Source: Propionibacterium australiense
GTDB lineage: Bacteria; Actinomycetota; Actinomycetes; Propionibacteriales; Propionibacteriaceae
Length of the DNA stretch: 64,000 nt
Direction: 5' to 3'
Assembly: GCF_003666605.1 (NCBI RefSeq)
Contig: NZ_RCIV01000002.1
Span: 1 to 64,000 of the forward strand
In this document: in pieces, positions 17,091-25,875 of the stretch
How positions within the stretch are numbered: the stretch's first letter is position 1
Layout: the number at the start of each line of letters is the position of its first letter
Notes under the pieces: model-generated
The model's database searches: none
What the model was told of the DNA's origin: nothing
Seen by the model: only the letters and a program-made list of their open reading frames with translations
Translations under genes and position numbers: made by a program

Positions 17091-18425
17091 ATGACCGTTC
17101 CCACGGTAGCCAGAATCGACGTCTTCCCCGTCGCCGGACGCGACTGCATGGAACTCAACCTCTCCGGCGCGCACGGCCCCTACTTCACCCGGAACGTCGT
17201 CATCATCGAGGACTCCTCCGGGAACGTGGGTGTCGGTGAGGTGCCGGGCGGTGAGAAGATCACGCAGACCATCGAGGACGCCAAACCGATCGTGCTGGGC
17301 AGGCCGCTCAGCCAGTACAAGAACATTCTCACGCAGATCCAGGCGACCTTCGCCGACCGCGACGCCGGGGGGCGGGGCCTGCAGACCTTCGACCTGCGGA
17401 CCACCGTGCATGCGGTGACGGCGGTCGAGGCGGCCCTGCTCGACCTCTTCGGCCAGTTCGTCGGCGTGCCCGTCGCGGCCCTCCTGGGAGACGGCCAGGT
17501 CCGCGACCGGGTCAGGACCCTCGGCTATCTCTTCTACGTGGCCGACCCGGACAAGACGGACCTGGAGTACGCCCGCGAGAAGGACTCCCCGGTCGAGTGG
17601 TACCGCATCCGCCACGAGGAGGCGCTGACCCCCGAGGCCATCGTCCGCATGGCCGAGGCCACCCACGAGCTGTACGGCTTCCACGACTTCAAGCTCAAGG
17701 GCGGCGTGCTGCCCGGCGAGGAGGAGATGAAGGCGGTGCTCGCCCTCAAGGAGCGCTTCCCGCAGGCGCGCATCACCCTGGACCCCAACGGCGCGTGGTC
17801 GCTCGACGAGGCGATCGCACTGTGCCGGGACAAGGTCGGGGTGCTCGCCTACGCCGAGGATCCCTGCGGCGCCGAGGACGGCTTCTCCGGACGCGAGATC
17901 CTCGCGGAGTTCCGCCGGGCGACCGGCCTGCCCACCGCGACGAACATGGTCGACACGGACTGGCGCCAGATGACCCACTCGATAGCCCTCCAGGCGGTGT
18001 CGATCCCGCTGGCGGACCCGCACTTCTGGACGATGCAGGGTTCGGTGCGAGTGGCGCAGTTGTGTCACGACATGGGGTTGACATGGGGCTGTCACTCGAA
18101 CAACCACTTCGACATCTCACTGGCCATGATCAGTCACTGCGGCGCGGCGGCGCCGGGGGAGTACAACGCACTCGACACGCACTGGATCTGGCAGGAAGGG
18201 TTGGAACGGCTGACGAAGGAACCACCGGTCATCGTCGACGGGCAGGTGACGATACCCGACCGGCCCGGGCTCGGCGTCGAGCCGGACATGGACCAGATCC
18301 GGGCCGCTCACGAGCTGTATCGGGAGAAGGTCGCAGGTTCGGGGGCCCGTGATGACGCGATCGGTATGCAGTACCTCATTCCGGGTTGGACCTTCGACCC
18401 CAAGAAACCCGCCCTCGTCAGGTGA
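17091..18425 (+). CDS. gudD: Glucarate dehydratase paralogue 2 (GudD-like)
   Basis: A 444-residue enzyme that dehydrates D-glucarate (and often L-idarate) to 5-dehydro-4-deoxyglucarate. It is closer to the classical GudD sequence than the copy before it: [62 protein letters not shown] and [14 protein letters not shown]. All metal ligands and acid/base residues are present. AGAAAGGA precedes the ATG. Its last 172 bases differ from those of paralogue 1 at only two positions. Confidence 0.93.
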   Translation: MTVPTVARIDVFPVAGRDCMELNLSGAHGPYFTRNVVIIEDSSGNVGVGEVPGGEKITQTIEDAKPIVLGRPLSQYKNILTQIQATFADRDAGGRGLQTFDLRTTVHAVTAVEAALLDLFGQFVGVPVAALLGDGQVRDRVRTLGYLFYVADPDKTDLEYAREKDSPVEWYRIRHEEALTPEAIVRMAEATHELYGFHDFKLKGGVLPGEEEMKAVLALKERFPQARITLDPNGAWSLDEAIALCRDKVGVLAYAEDPCGAEDGFSGREILAEFRRATGLPTATNMVDTDWRQMTHSIALQAVSIPLADPHFWTMQGSVRVAQLCHDMGLTWGCHSNNHFDISLAMISHCGAAAPGEYNALDTHWIWQEGLERLTKEPPVIVDGQVTIPDRPGLGVEPDMDQIRAAHELYREKVAGSGARDDAIGMQYLIPGWTFDPKKPALVR

Positions 18426-18508
18426 GACGATCGACAGGGACGAGACGTGAACACTGCCCCTCGGGGCCATTCGGGACGATCAACCAGAAAGTTGAAGGAG
18501 AGGAATTC

Positions 18509-19408
18509 ATGAAGATCGGTTTCATCGGACTGGGCATCATGGGCCGCCCCATGGCCAAGAACCTCGTCAAGGCGGGTCATGAGCTCTACGTGAACGATCA
18601 CCACCAGGACGCCGTCGACGACCTCGTGTCGCTCGGGGCGACCGCCGTCGAGAAGGCCTGCCAGGCCGCCGAGGCAGCCGAACTGGTCATCACGATGCTC
18701 CCGAACTCGCCCCACGTGAAGGAGGTCGCGCTGGGCCCCGGCGGCATCATCGAGGGCGCCCACGAGGGGCTCGTCTACGCCGACATGTCCTCGATCGCGC
18801 CGCTCGTGTCCCGCGAGGTGCACGACGCGCTCGCCGAGGCCGGCATCGCCATGCTCGACGCCCCGGTCTCCGGCGGGGAACCCAAGGCGATCGACGGGAC
18901 GATGTCGGTCATGGTCGGCGGCGACAAGGCCGTGTTCGACCGGGTCGCCCCAGTCCTCGACGCGATGGCCGGCGACGTCACCCATGTCGGTGCCATCGGC
19001 GCCGGCAACATCGCCAAGCTCGCGAACCAGACCATCGTCGCGGTCAACATCGCCGCGTGTGCCGAGGCCTTCACCCTCGCCCAGAAGGCGGGGGTCGACC
19101 CAGAGGCCGTGTACCGGGCCATCCGTGGCGGCCTTGCCGGGTCGACGGTCATGGACGCGAAGGTCCCGATGATGCTGGCCCGCAACTTCGCCCCGGGCTT
19201 CCGCATCAATCTTCACATCAAGGACCTGGCGAACGTCCTGGACACGGGCCACGGCGTCGACGCGCCCCTGCCGCTGACATCCCTGGTCCGCGAGATGATG
19301 AGTGTCCTGGACGGTGACGGCTTCGCCACCGAGGACCACTCCTCGCTCGTCAAGGTGTACGAGAAGCTCGCCAACATCGAGCTGACGCCGGGCGAGCCTC
19401 AGGACTGA
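18509..19408 (+). CDS. garR: 2-hydroxy-3-oxopropionate (tartronate semialdehyde) reductase
   Basis: A 299-residue beta-hydroxyacid dehydrogenase. FIGLGIMGRPMAKNLVKAG forms the NAD(P)-binding signature, DAPVSGGE (118-125) is the substrate loop, and Lys170 in GAGNIAKLANQ is the catalytic lysine. It would reduce tartronate semialdehyde to D-glycerate. GAAGGAGAGG lies just before the ATG. Position between glucarate dehydratase and glycerate kinase supports the GarR role. Confidence 0.92.
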   Translation: MKIGFIGLGIMGRPMAKNLVKAGHELYVNDHHQDAVDDLVSLGATAVEKACQAAEAAELVITMLPNSPHVKEVALGPGGIIEGAHEGLVYADMSSIAPLVSREVHDALAEAGIAMLDAPVSGGEPKAIDGTMSVMVGGDKAVFDRVAPVLDAMAGDVTHVGAIGAGNIAKLANQTIVAVNIAACAEAFTLAQKAGVDPEAVYRAIRGGLAGSTVMDAKVPMMLARNFAPGFRINLHIKDLANVLDTGHGVDAPLPLTSLVREMMSVLDGDGFATEDHSSLVKVYEKLANIELTPGEPQD

Positions 19409-19456
19409 CCCGTCGAGCCCGGGGCGGCACGGTGCAGATGTGAAGGAGGAACTGAC

Positions 19457-20587
19457 ATGAAGATCGTCTGCGCACCCGACAGCTTCAAGGAGTCCATGGG
19501 CGCGGCCGAGGCAGCCGCGGCGCTCGCCGAGGGCGTGCACCGGGTGCTCCCCGACGCCGACTGCCCCCAGGTCCCCATGGCCGACGGCGGCGAGGGCTTC
19601 ACCGAGTCCCTCGCCGACGCGCTCGGCCTCGAGATGATCGAGGTGCCCGTCGCCGACGCGTACGGCGGCCCCGCGTCGGCGCGGTTCGCGCTCGCCGACG
19701 GCGTGGCCGTCATGGAGTGCGCGCAGGCGATCGGGCTGGGCATGATCCCCGCCGAACGCCGCCGCATCCGTGAGGCGACCACGGCCGGCGTCGGGCAGAT
19801 GGTCCTCGCCGCACTCGACCGGGGCGCACACGAGTTCCTCATCGGCATCGGTGGGTCGGCCACGAACGACGGCGGCGCGGGGATGTTGCGTGTCCTCGGC
19901 GTGCGGTTCACCGACGAGGCGGGCGCCGAGCTGGACGGCAGCCCGGTCTCTCTCGCCCGCCTCGCCGCGGTGGACGCCTCGGGCCTTGACCCCAGGGCCC
20001 GGGACGCGGTCTTCCGGATCGCCTGTGACGTCGACAACCCCCTGCTCGGCGACCGCGGCGCTTCAGCCGTCTACGGCCCGCAGAAGGGGGCTTCCCCCGA
20101 GGACGTCCGATTCCTCGACGACGCCCTGCGACGCCTCGCCGCCGTGTCCGGTCACCTGGACACCGTCGCTGCCGAGGAGGGCGCCGGCGCCGCCGGCGGG
20201 CTGGGCTACGCCTTCCGCGCCTTCCTCGACGGCAGGCTCCAGTCCGGGGCCGATCTGGTCGTCGAGGCCGTCGGGCTCGCCCGGACCATCGAGGGCGCCG
20301 ATTTCATCTTCACCGGTGAGGGCGCCATGGACCGCCAGACGCTCATGGGCAAGACCCTCTCGGGGATCGCCCGCGTGGCCCAGCCGGCCGGCGTACCGAT
20401 CGTCGCCTTCGCCGGCAGGCTCGGTGAGGGGGTCGAGGAGCTGTACGATCACGGTTTCGTCGGGCTCGTACCGATCGTCGCCTCCATCACGACCCTCGAG
20501 GACTCGCTGCGCAACGGGCGGCAGGCCCTCGCCGATGCCGCCGAGCGGGCCATCCGTCTCATCCTCGCCGGTCGCGGGAACGAGTGA
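19457..20587 (+). CDS. garK: Glycerate 2-kinase (GarK/GlxK family)
   Basis: A 376-residue kinase of the glycerate kinase type-1 family. It begins MKIVCAPDSFKESMGA, the family hallmark, and contains PMADGGEGFTESL, GIGGSATNDGGAGML and FTGEGAMDRQTLMGKT. It phosphorylates D-glycerate so that the aldarate pathway enters lower glycolysis. AAGGAGGAA precedes the ATG. It ends the plus-strand operon and faces the convergent FadR-type gene 15 bases away, with no clear terminator between them. Confidence 0.93.
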   Translation: MKIVCAPDSFKESMGAAEAAAALAEGVHRVLPDADCPQVPMADGGEGFTESLADALGLEMIEVPVADAYGGPASARFALADGVAVMECAQAIGLGMIPAERRRIREATTAGVGQMVLAALDRGAHEFLIGIGGSATNDGGAGMLRVLGVRFTDEAGAELDGSPVSLARLAAVDASGLDPRARDAVFRIACDVDNPLLGDRGASAVYGPQKGASPEDVRFLDDALRRLAAVSGHLDTVAAEEGAGAAGGLGYAFRAFLDGRLQSGADLVVEAVGLARTIEGADFIFTGEGAMDRQTLMGKTLSGIARVAQPAGVPIVAFAGRLGEGVEELYDHGFVGLVPIVASITTLEDSLRNGRQALADAAERAIRLILAGRGNE

Positions 20588-20602
20588 GCACGCCCCAGCG
20601 AC

Positions 20603-21319
20603 TCAGCCGCCGTCACCGGACGGCAGCGTCTCGGCGTCGAGGGCCGCGAGGGACCGGGCCAGGTGGGCGCGCATCGCGGCCCGCGAGGCATCGGGGTCAC
20701 CCCTGACGATCGCATCGCAGATCTGCTGGTGCTCGTGCACGAGCAGGTCGGCGTGGCCGGGTTCCAGCACAGTGGGCCCGGTCAGCCCCGCCCGGTGCCG
20801 GAGGATGGCGTGCGGGCCGAGTTCACGCAGGACGTCGTTGATGAGGGGATTGCCCGAGGCGAGCGCTATCGCCGCGTGCACGGCGAAGTCCTCCGCGATG
20901 GCCGGTTCCCGGCGGGCAAGGGCCTCGCGCAGGTCCGCCATCGCCCGTCTCATGACCTCCCGGTCCACCTCGGTGCCTCTCGTGGCCGCGAGCGCAGCGG
21001 CCTCGCACTCGACGGCGAGACGCAGTTCCATGACGTGGCGGGGGCTGCCCGCCAGGTGGGCAGTGGCGGGTTCCGGGTCGCCACCCGGCGCGGTGACGAA
21101 GGTGCCGCGGCCCTGGAAGGTCTCCACCAGCCCCTCGGCCCGCAGTTGGGCGACCGCCTCCCTGACGACCGTGCGCGATACGGCGAAGTCCCGGCACAGC
21201 TCGGCCTCGGAGGGGAGCCGTTCGCCGGCACCGAGCTCACCTCCGGCGATGCGGTGCTTCAGCTGATCCGCCAGGGCGTGACCGAGGCCGCGCGGATCCG
21301 AGCGGTGCAGTGCTGTCAT
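20603..21319 (-). CDS. FadR-type GntR transcriptional regulator
   Basis: A 238-residue regulator. The N-terminal winged helix-turn-helix includes GERLPSEAELCRDFAVSRTVVREAVAQLRAEGLVETFQGRGTFV in family-typical order, and the C-terminal all-helical FCD domain has metal-ligand-like histidines in FAVHAAIALASGNPLI and ADLLVHEHQQICDAI. GGGAGA precedes the ATG. It lies between the two arms of the aldarate cluster and may control the galactarate dehydratase gene, whose promoter is overlapped by a FadR-like inverted repeat. Confidence 0.9.
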   Translation of the reverse strand: MTALHRSDPRGLGHALADQLKHRIAGGELGAGERLPSEAELCRDFAVSRTVVREAVAQLRAEGLVETFQGRGTFVTAPGGDPEPATAHLAGSPRHVMELRLAVECEAAALAATRGTEVDREVMRRAMADLREALARREPAIAEDFAVHAAIALASGNPLINDVLRELGPHAILRHRAGLTGPTVLEPGHADLLVHEHQQICDAIVRGDPDASRAAMRAHLARSLAALDAETLPSGDGG

Positions 21320-21364
21320 AGGGTCTCCCGGTGGTTGCGCGTGTCAACGGCAGGCTACCGAGAA

Positions 21365-21405
21365 CCGGGGCCGCCGGACCGCATCGCCACGTCCGGCGGC
21401 CCCGG
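21365..21405 (-). terminator. Strong hairpin after the talarate/galactarate dehydratase
   Basis: CCGGGGCCGCCGGAC (21365-21379) pairs perfectly with GTCCGGCGGCCCCGG (21391-21405). There is no T run, but the 15-bp GC-rich stem just after the gene suggests termination. Confidence 0.6.
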
Positions 21406-21412
21406 GGTGTCG

Positions 21413-22540
21413 TCACCGGGCGCCGAGCTCGAAGGTGTCGATCGTCCAGGCACGCAGCTGGTCCGACAGTGTCACGCCCAGTCCGGGGCGTTCCGAGACG
21501 ATCATGCGGCCGTCCCTGATCTGCATGTGCTCGTTGAAGAGCGGGTCGAGCCAGTCGAAGTGCTCGACCCAGGGTTCGATCGGATAGGTCGCGGCCAGGT
21601 GTGAGTGGATCTCCATCGAGAAGTGCGGGGCCAGCATGAGACCGGCCGTGGCGGCCAGGGCCGACAGCCTGAGGAACTCGCAGATGCCGCCGATGCGCGG
21701 GGCATCGGGCTGGATGATGTCGCAGGACTTGTGCTCGATGAGCGCGGTGTGCTCGGCGACCGAGGTCAGCATCTCGCCGGTGGCGATGGGTGTGATGACC
21801 TGGCGGGCCAGGTCCGCGTGCCCCTCGTGGTCGTAGGCGTCCAGGGGTTCCTCGATCCACACGAGGTTGAACTGCTCGAACGCCTTGCACATGCGCAACG
21901 CGGTGGGGCGGTCCCACTGCTGGTTGGCGTCCACCATGAGCGGGAAGCCGTCACCGAGGTGCTCGCGCATGGCGGTCAGCCGTTCGAGGTCGACGTGCGG
22001 GTCCGGGTGCCCGACCTTGATCTTGATGCCGCCGATACCGGCCTCGACCGATCGCGTGGCGTTCTCCAGGATGGTTTCGAGCGGGGCGTTGAGGAAGCCG
22101 CCGGAGGTGTTGTAGCAGCGGATGGAGTCCCGGTGGGCGCCGATGAGCTTGGCCAGCGGCAGCCCCGCGCGTTTCGACTTGAGGTCCCACAGGGCGACGT
22201 CGACGGCGGCGATGGCCTGGGCGGCGACCCCGGACCGGCCGACCGATGCGCCGGCCCACAGCAGCTTGACGCGCAGGCGGTCGATGTCGTTGGGGTCCTC
22301 TCCGATGAGATTGTCGGCGATCTCCTTGGCGTGCGCGAACTGCGCCGGGCCGCCGGCCCGCTTCGAGTAGGCGAAGCCGACGCCGTAGAGACCGTCGGTC
22401 GTCCAGAGTTCGCAGAAGAGGAAGTTGACCTCGGTCATCGGTTTCTGCCGACCGGTGAAGACCTTGGCGTCCGAGATCTCCGTCGCGAGCGGGAGGACGA
22501 CGTGGGACAGGTTGAGACGAGCGATGGTGTCATGTGTCAC
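21413..22540 (-). CDS. L-talarate/galactarate dehydratase
   Basis: A 375-residue mandelate-racemase-subgroup enolase. It strongly resembles the Salmonella L-talarate/galactarate dehydratase as I recall it: VSDAKV-like EISDAKVFTGRQKP, GFAYSKRAGG, LLWAGASVGRSG, CYNTSGGFL and LFNEHMQIRDGRM. Catalytic Lys173 and Lys175 (GIKIKVG), metal ligands Asp204, Glu230 and Glu256, and His306 in LAPHFSMEIH are all present. It would produce the same 5-dehydro-4-deoxyglucarate that the GudD-type enzymes make. AAAGGAG lies before the ATG. Confidence 0.92.
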   Translation of the reverse strand: MTHDTIARLNLSHVVLPLATEISDAKVFTGRQKPMTEVNFLFCELWTTDGLYGVGFAYSKRAGGPAQFAHAKEIADNLIGEDPNDIDRLRVKLLWAGASVGRSGVAAQAIAAVDVALWDLKSKRAGLPLAKLIGAHRDSIRCYNTSGGFLNAPLETILENATRSVEAGIGGIKIKVGHPDPHVDLERLTAMREHLGDGFPLMVDANQQWDRPTALRMCKAFEQFNLVWIEEPLDAYDHEGHADLARQVITPIATGEMLTSVAEHTALIEHKSCDIIQPDAPRIGGICEFLRLSALAATAGLMLAPHFSMEIHSHLAATYPIEPWVEHFDWLDPLFNEHMQIRDGRMIVSERPGLGVTLSDQLRAWTIDTFELGAR

Positions 22541-22567
22541 GGTGCGCTCCTTTGCGGTTGCGTGTCA

Positions 22568-22606
22568 CGTACAATTCATCATACGAGTCATCAACATATC
22601 TGTTAA
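22568..22606 (-). promoter_or_regulatory. Promoter and candidate FadR-type operator for the galactarate dehydratase gene
   Basis: On the minus strand TTAACA (22606-22601) and TATGAT (22583-22578) are separated by 17 bases, a near-consensus promoter. An imperfect inverted repeat with CGTA (22568-22571) and TACG (22582-22585) arms covers the -10 box and may be the site of the neighbouring FadR-type regulator. Confidence 0.6.
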
Positions 22607-22733
22607 GTGGTTTCTGGGGTCGGTCTTCGGGGCGATCCCGGGTCCGGGCCACCGTGTTCTCGGCGATGCGGGCCGGACGCGGCAACCGGGAGAGCCCCGC
22701 GGCGGCTCGTCGCCGGCCACGGCGAGGAGCCGG

Positions 22734-23759
22734 TCAGGCTTCTGTCGCCGCAAGCAGCGCCAGCGGCACCAGCAGGTGCGCGGTCGTCACCGGCGCGGCG
22801 CCGATGAACGGTGCCGCCTCCTCAACCAGCCGGCCGGCCGATTGCAGCATCAGCTCGGTGCGGGCGTCTGGCAGGTGCGGTGCGAGATGTTGCAGGTGCA
22901 GGGCCCGAGTGAGGGCCAGGGCGGGCAGCATGCGGGCCCTGCCGCTCGTGCCCTCGTGCAGCACGGGGACGCGCAGGGTCGGGTCCCCGGGCGATCCCAG
23001 GCGCGGCAGGAACCCGGCGAGCCATTGGCTGAAGGCGCCGGCCGGCAGCACCCGGCGAACCAGGTCGGCCTGCGCCAGGGCGGGGGAGCAGATGTCGTCG
23101 GCGTGCGGATCCACCGCCGAGGAGGAACGTTCCCGGCCGCCGAACCAGGAGCGGGCCCGGTCGCTCAGGGCATTGACCACCCGGGCGTCCCCGAGCGTCT
23201 GGAAGGCGTCCAGCAGGAGTCCCATGCTGAACGCCGTGTTCTGCTCGGTGCCCAGCCGCTCCGGGGCGCCCATCCGCGGCAGGACGGCGAGCAGACTGTC
23301 CCGCACCGCGTCGGCCAACTCGCCCAGCTGGGCGTCCCAGCCCCGGCGGGCGGCGAGCTCGTTGCGGCGGGCCTCGGCGGCGAGCATGACGGTCCACGCC
23401 CAGCCGAACATCCGACCGGCCTCGGGGTGCGTGAGCAGATGGTCGGCCTCCACCCCGATCGCCCCGCCATGCCAGCGTCGACGCAGTGCCCCGGTCAGCA
23501 GCCGACACAGCTGGGGGCCGAGCTCGGCCGGAGCCGTGCGCAACAGGACGAGCGCGGCCCACAGCATGTGCGAGGAGGAATGCCAGTCCTCCTCGGTGTG
23601 CGGGCGGAGGCTTCCGGCGTCCGGCCCGGGCCTGCTCGCCGCGGACGAGCGGGAGGGTGGGGCCCAGGGAGTGGGCGTCCCCAGTGAACGCAGCAGCGAG
23701 TGCCCCCAGCCAGCCGCCCACAGGCTGCGCCACAGAAGGTGGGAGGGCGTGCTGCTCAC
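22734..23759 (-). CDS. DUF2891-like protein
   Basis: A protein of about 341 residues resembling the DUF2891 family, probably an alpha/alpha-barrel. Matching blocks are EEDWHSSSHMLWAAL, RMFGWAWTVMLAAEA, NTAFSMGLLLDAFQTLGD, DDICSPALAQADLVRRVLP and FSQWLAGFLPRLG. No signal peptide is visible. The start is uncertain: GTG at 23759 is proposed because an upstream ATG at 23825 lies inside the hairpin that ends the preceding pfp gene. Function is unknown. It could be cotranscribed with pfp by read-through. Confidence 0.7.
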   Translation of the reverse strand: MSSTPSHLLWRSLWAAGWGHSLLRSLGTPTPWAPPSRSSAASRPGPDAGSLRPHTEEDWHSSSHMLWAALVLLRTAPAELGPQLCRLLTGALRRRWHGGAIGVEADHLLTHPEAGRMFGWAWTVMLAAEARRNELAARRGWDAQLGELADAVRDSLLAVLPRMGAPERLGTEQNTAFSMGLLLDAFQTLGDARVVNALSDRARSWFGGRERSSSAVDPHADDICSPALAQADLVRRVLPAGAFSQWLAGFLPRLGSPGDPTLRVPVLHEGTSGRARMLPALALTRALHLQHLAPHLPDARTELMLQSAGRLVEEAAPFIGAAPVTTAHLLVPLALLAATEA

Positions 23760-23800
23760 CGGGAAGGAACCTCGCAGACCGGGTGGACGGGTAACGCAAG

Positions 23801-23824
23801 TGGGGCGCCCATCAGGACGCCCCA
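23801..23824 (-). terminator. Hairpin after the PPi-phosphofructokinase gene
   Basis: TGGGGCG (23801-23807) pairs with CGCCCCA (23818-23824), 16 bases after the stop codon of the phosphofructokinase on the minus strand. Confidence 0.6.
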
Positions 23825-23840
23825 CCAGATGATCAACGGA

Positions 23841-25055
23841 TCACTCCGCCTTGACCGGAGCGGGCTGGCCGATCTCGGACAGCATCTGCTTGTACCAGTC
23901 CTGGTCGATGTCGAAGGGCTTGTGCCCGGCGATCCGTGGGAAGGCGATGACCGACAGCTCGTCGCCGGCCTCCTCGTCCTGGCCGACGACACCGGAGTTA
24001 CCGGCGAGCGCAGCGTCGACGGCCATGTCGCAGGTGGCCGCGATGAGCTCGAGATCCTCGTCGTTGGACTTGGCCGAACGGCTGAAGTAACCGGACTTCT
24101 GGACCATCGTCTTGGCCGCCTTGATGCGCGGGGCGAACTGCTTGGCGAACCATTCGCCCGGGTTCACCTTGTCGAGCTGGATGTGCCCGAAGGCATCCGT
24201 CGGGACATCCTGGCCGGCGGCCTGCAGCTGGGCGACGATGTCGTTCACGCCGGCGCCCTCGGACAGGAAGATGTTCACATTGCCGACCTCGTCCATGATC
24301 GCGGCCAGGCGCTCCGCCTCGGCGTCGATGTCGATCTTGGCCTCGGGCACGTACACCGCGTGGATGTCCCAGGCCTCGCGCTTCAGTCCGGCCTCGGGCA
24401 GCCATTCCTGCTCGTCGAGCCAGGAGCGGTAGCGGCGCGCGGTCTCGGCGGTGAGGTAACCGCAGTTGCGGCCCATGACCTCGTGGATGATGAGTTCGCG
24501 GGGGGCCGAGTTGTGCTCGCCGATGATGTTGGCCGCGTACCTGGCGCCCTGCTCCGCCGCTGTCCAGGCGCCGAGCGACTGGCGCACCGGGACGATGTCG
24601 TTGTCGATGGTCTTGGGCAGCCCGACCACGGTGAGCGGGTACCCGTTCTGCGCGAGGAACGCGGCGAGATCGGCCGCGGTGGTGTTCGTGTCGTCACCGC
24701 CGATGGTGTGCAGGACGTCGACGCCGTCGGCGACCAGCTGGTCGGCGGCGATCTTCAGCGGGTCTGCGCCCTCGGGCACCAGCCCCCGCTTGACCAGATC
24801 GGCGACGTTCGTCAGCTTGACACGCGAATTGCCGATGGGCGAGCCGCCGAAGGCGAAGAGACGGTCGTAGTGGGCTCGGACCTCGGGGGAGAACTCGATC
24901 GAGTCGCCCTTGAGCAGACCCTCGTAACCGTAGCGGTAACCGATGATCGTGGTATCGGGGGAGACCTCGGTGTAGCGGCGCACCAGACCGGCGATGGCCG
25001 AGGACAGGCACGGGGCGAAACCGCCGGCAGTGAGCAGGGCTACCTTCTTCACCAT
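23841..25055 (-). CDS. pfp: Pyrophosphate-dependent 6-phosphofructokinase
   Basis: A 404-residue enzyme that uses PPi reversibly in glycolysis and gluconeogenesis. KVALLTAGGFAPCLSSAI opens the protein; the GGDDTN motif has Asp where ATP enzymes have Gly, which is diagnostic of PPi use; PKTIDND holds the catalytic Asp; and MGRNCGYL contacts fructose 6-phosphate. Sequence and length fit the classical Propionibacterium freudenreichii enzyme as I remember it. The ATG at 25055 has AAAGG upstream; an ATG at 25109 is less likely. A strong hairpin lies in the leader. Confidence 0.95.
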   Translation of the reverse strand: MVKKVALLTAGGFAPCLSSAIAGLVRRYTEVSPDTTIIGYRYGYEGLLKGDSIEFSPEVRAHYDRLFAFGGSPIGNSRVKLTNVADLVKRGLVPEGADPLKIAADQLVADGVDVLHTIGGDDTNTTAADLAAFLAQNGYPLTVVGLPKTIDNDIVPVRQSLGAWTAAEQGARYAANIIGEHNSAPRELIIHEVMGRNCGYLTAETARRYRSWLDEQEWLPEAGLKREAWDIHAVYVPEAKIDIDAEAERLAAIMDEVGNVNIFLSEGAGVNDIVAQLQAAGQDVPTDAFGHIQLDKVNPGEWFAKQFAPRIKAAKTMVQKSGYFSRSAKSNDEDLELIAATCDMAVDAALAGNSGVVGQDEEAGDELSVIAFPRIAGHKPFDIDQDWYKQMLSEIGQPAPVKAE

Positions 25056-25072
25056 GTGGAAGCCTTTCCATT

Positions 25073-25106
25073 GAGCAGGGCCCGCCCTTGTGCGGGCCTG
25101 TTGCTC
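25073..25106 (-). promoter_or_regulatory. Leader hairpin before pfp
   Basis: GAGCA plus GGCCCGC (25073-25085) pairs with GCGGGCC and TGCTC (25092-25106) across a 6-base loop with a small bulge. It lies 18 bases before the ATG and just before the ribosome binding site, so it is in the 5' leader rather than after a gene. It may stabilise the mRNA or affect translation. Confidence 0.45.
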
Positions 25107-25227
25107 CAAGCCTAGGCCACGAGGGCGACGAAAGGGGACCCGTCATCAGGGGGATGTCCACAGCCCTGTCGTCCCGTGAGGGTTCCGTGCCACACTGAAG
25201 GCGTCCCCACCCCCCTGGGAGCATGCG

Positions 25228-25692
25228 ATGAGGCCAGACCTTCTCACCGGGAACGCTCGGCACGGCTCACCACCCGGCCCCGCGCGGGCGCTGCCCAGGC
25301 CGGCCGGTGACGAGCGCGGCATGAGCGTCAGCACACTCTTCGCCGCCGTCCTGCCCGCCTTCATCCTCGCAGCCGGCCTGGCGGTCGACGGGGCGGCCCG
25401 GCTGGCGGCCCAGCGCGAGGCCCAGGTGGCCGCCGCAGCAGCGGCCCGGGCCGCCACCGACAGCGCCGCGACCGGGCGCCTGCAAGGGGCCGCTGGCGAC
25501 GCGCAGGCGATCGCCGCCGCCGGCGCCGTGGCCCGCGAGTACGACGTCGTCGACGTCCACGTGTCCATCGGTCCAGACCGGCGGGTGCGGGTGAACACCA
25601 CCGCCGAATGCGACACCACCTTCCTGGGAATCGTCGGCATCAACCGATTCACGGTCACTGGTGAGGCCGAGGCCGAGCTGCGACGGATATGA
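25228..25692 (+). CDS. TadE/TadG-like secreted pseudopilin-type protein
   Basis: A 154-residue protein whose N-terminal portion ends DERGMSVSTLFAAVLPAFILAAGLAVDGA, the layout of TadE/TadG and related Flp pilus or septum-associated proteins: a polar leader, then a hydrophobic helix (about residues 34-52), then an alanine-rich helix. The C-terminal part is beta-like (VDVHVSIGPDRRVRVNTTAE). No other tad genes are nearby, so it is an orphan here. GGGAG lies 8 bases before the ATG. Confidence 0.65.
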   Translation: MRPDLLTGNARHGSPPGPARALPRPAGDERGMSVSTLFAAVLPAFILAAGLAVDGAARLAAQREAQVAAAAAARAATDSAATGRLQGAAGDAQAIAAAGAVAREYDVVDVHVSIGPDRRVRVNTTAECDTTFLGIVGINRFTVTGEAEAELRRI

Positions 25693-25696
25693 CCGG

Positions 25697-25726
25697 CCGG
25701 CACGTGACTCAGATCACTCGTGCCGG
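25697..25726 (+). terminator. Hairpin after the TadE/G-like gene
   Basis: CCGGCACG (25697-25704) pairs with CGTGCCGG (25719-25726) immediately after the stop codon; only a short T pair follows. Confidence 0.5.
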
Positions 25727-25875
25727 TTCGCGGTGGGGTTCCCGCCCATTCCTGTCCGCCGCACATCCAGAACCCGCCGTACGCCTGGGTCCTGTCGTCT
25801 GAGGGCCCAGGCCCGGGGCCGAGTCTCGGCTCGGTCACGCTGTCGGCGTGCTCGTCGTGGTCCTAAGCTGGTCCC

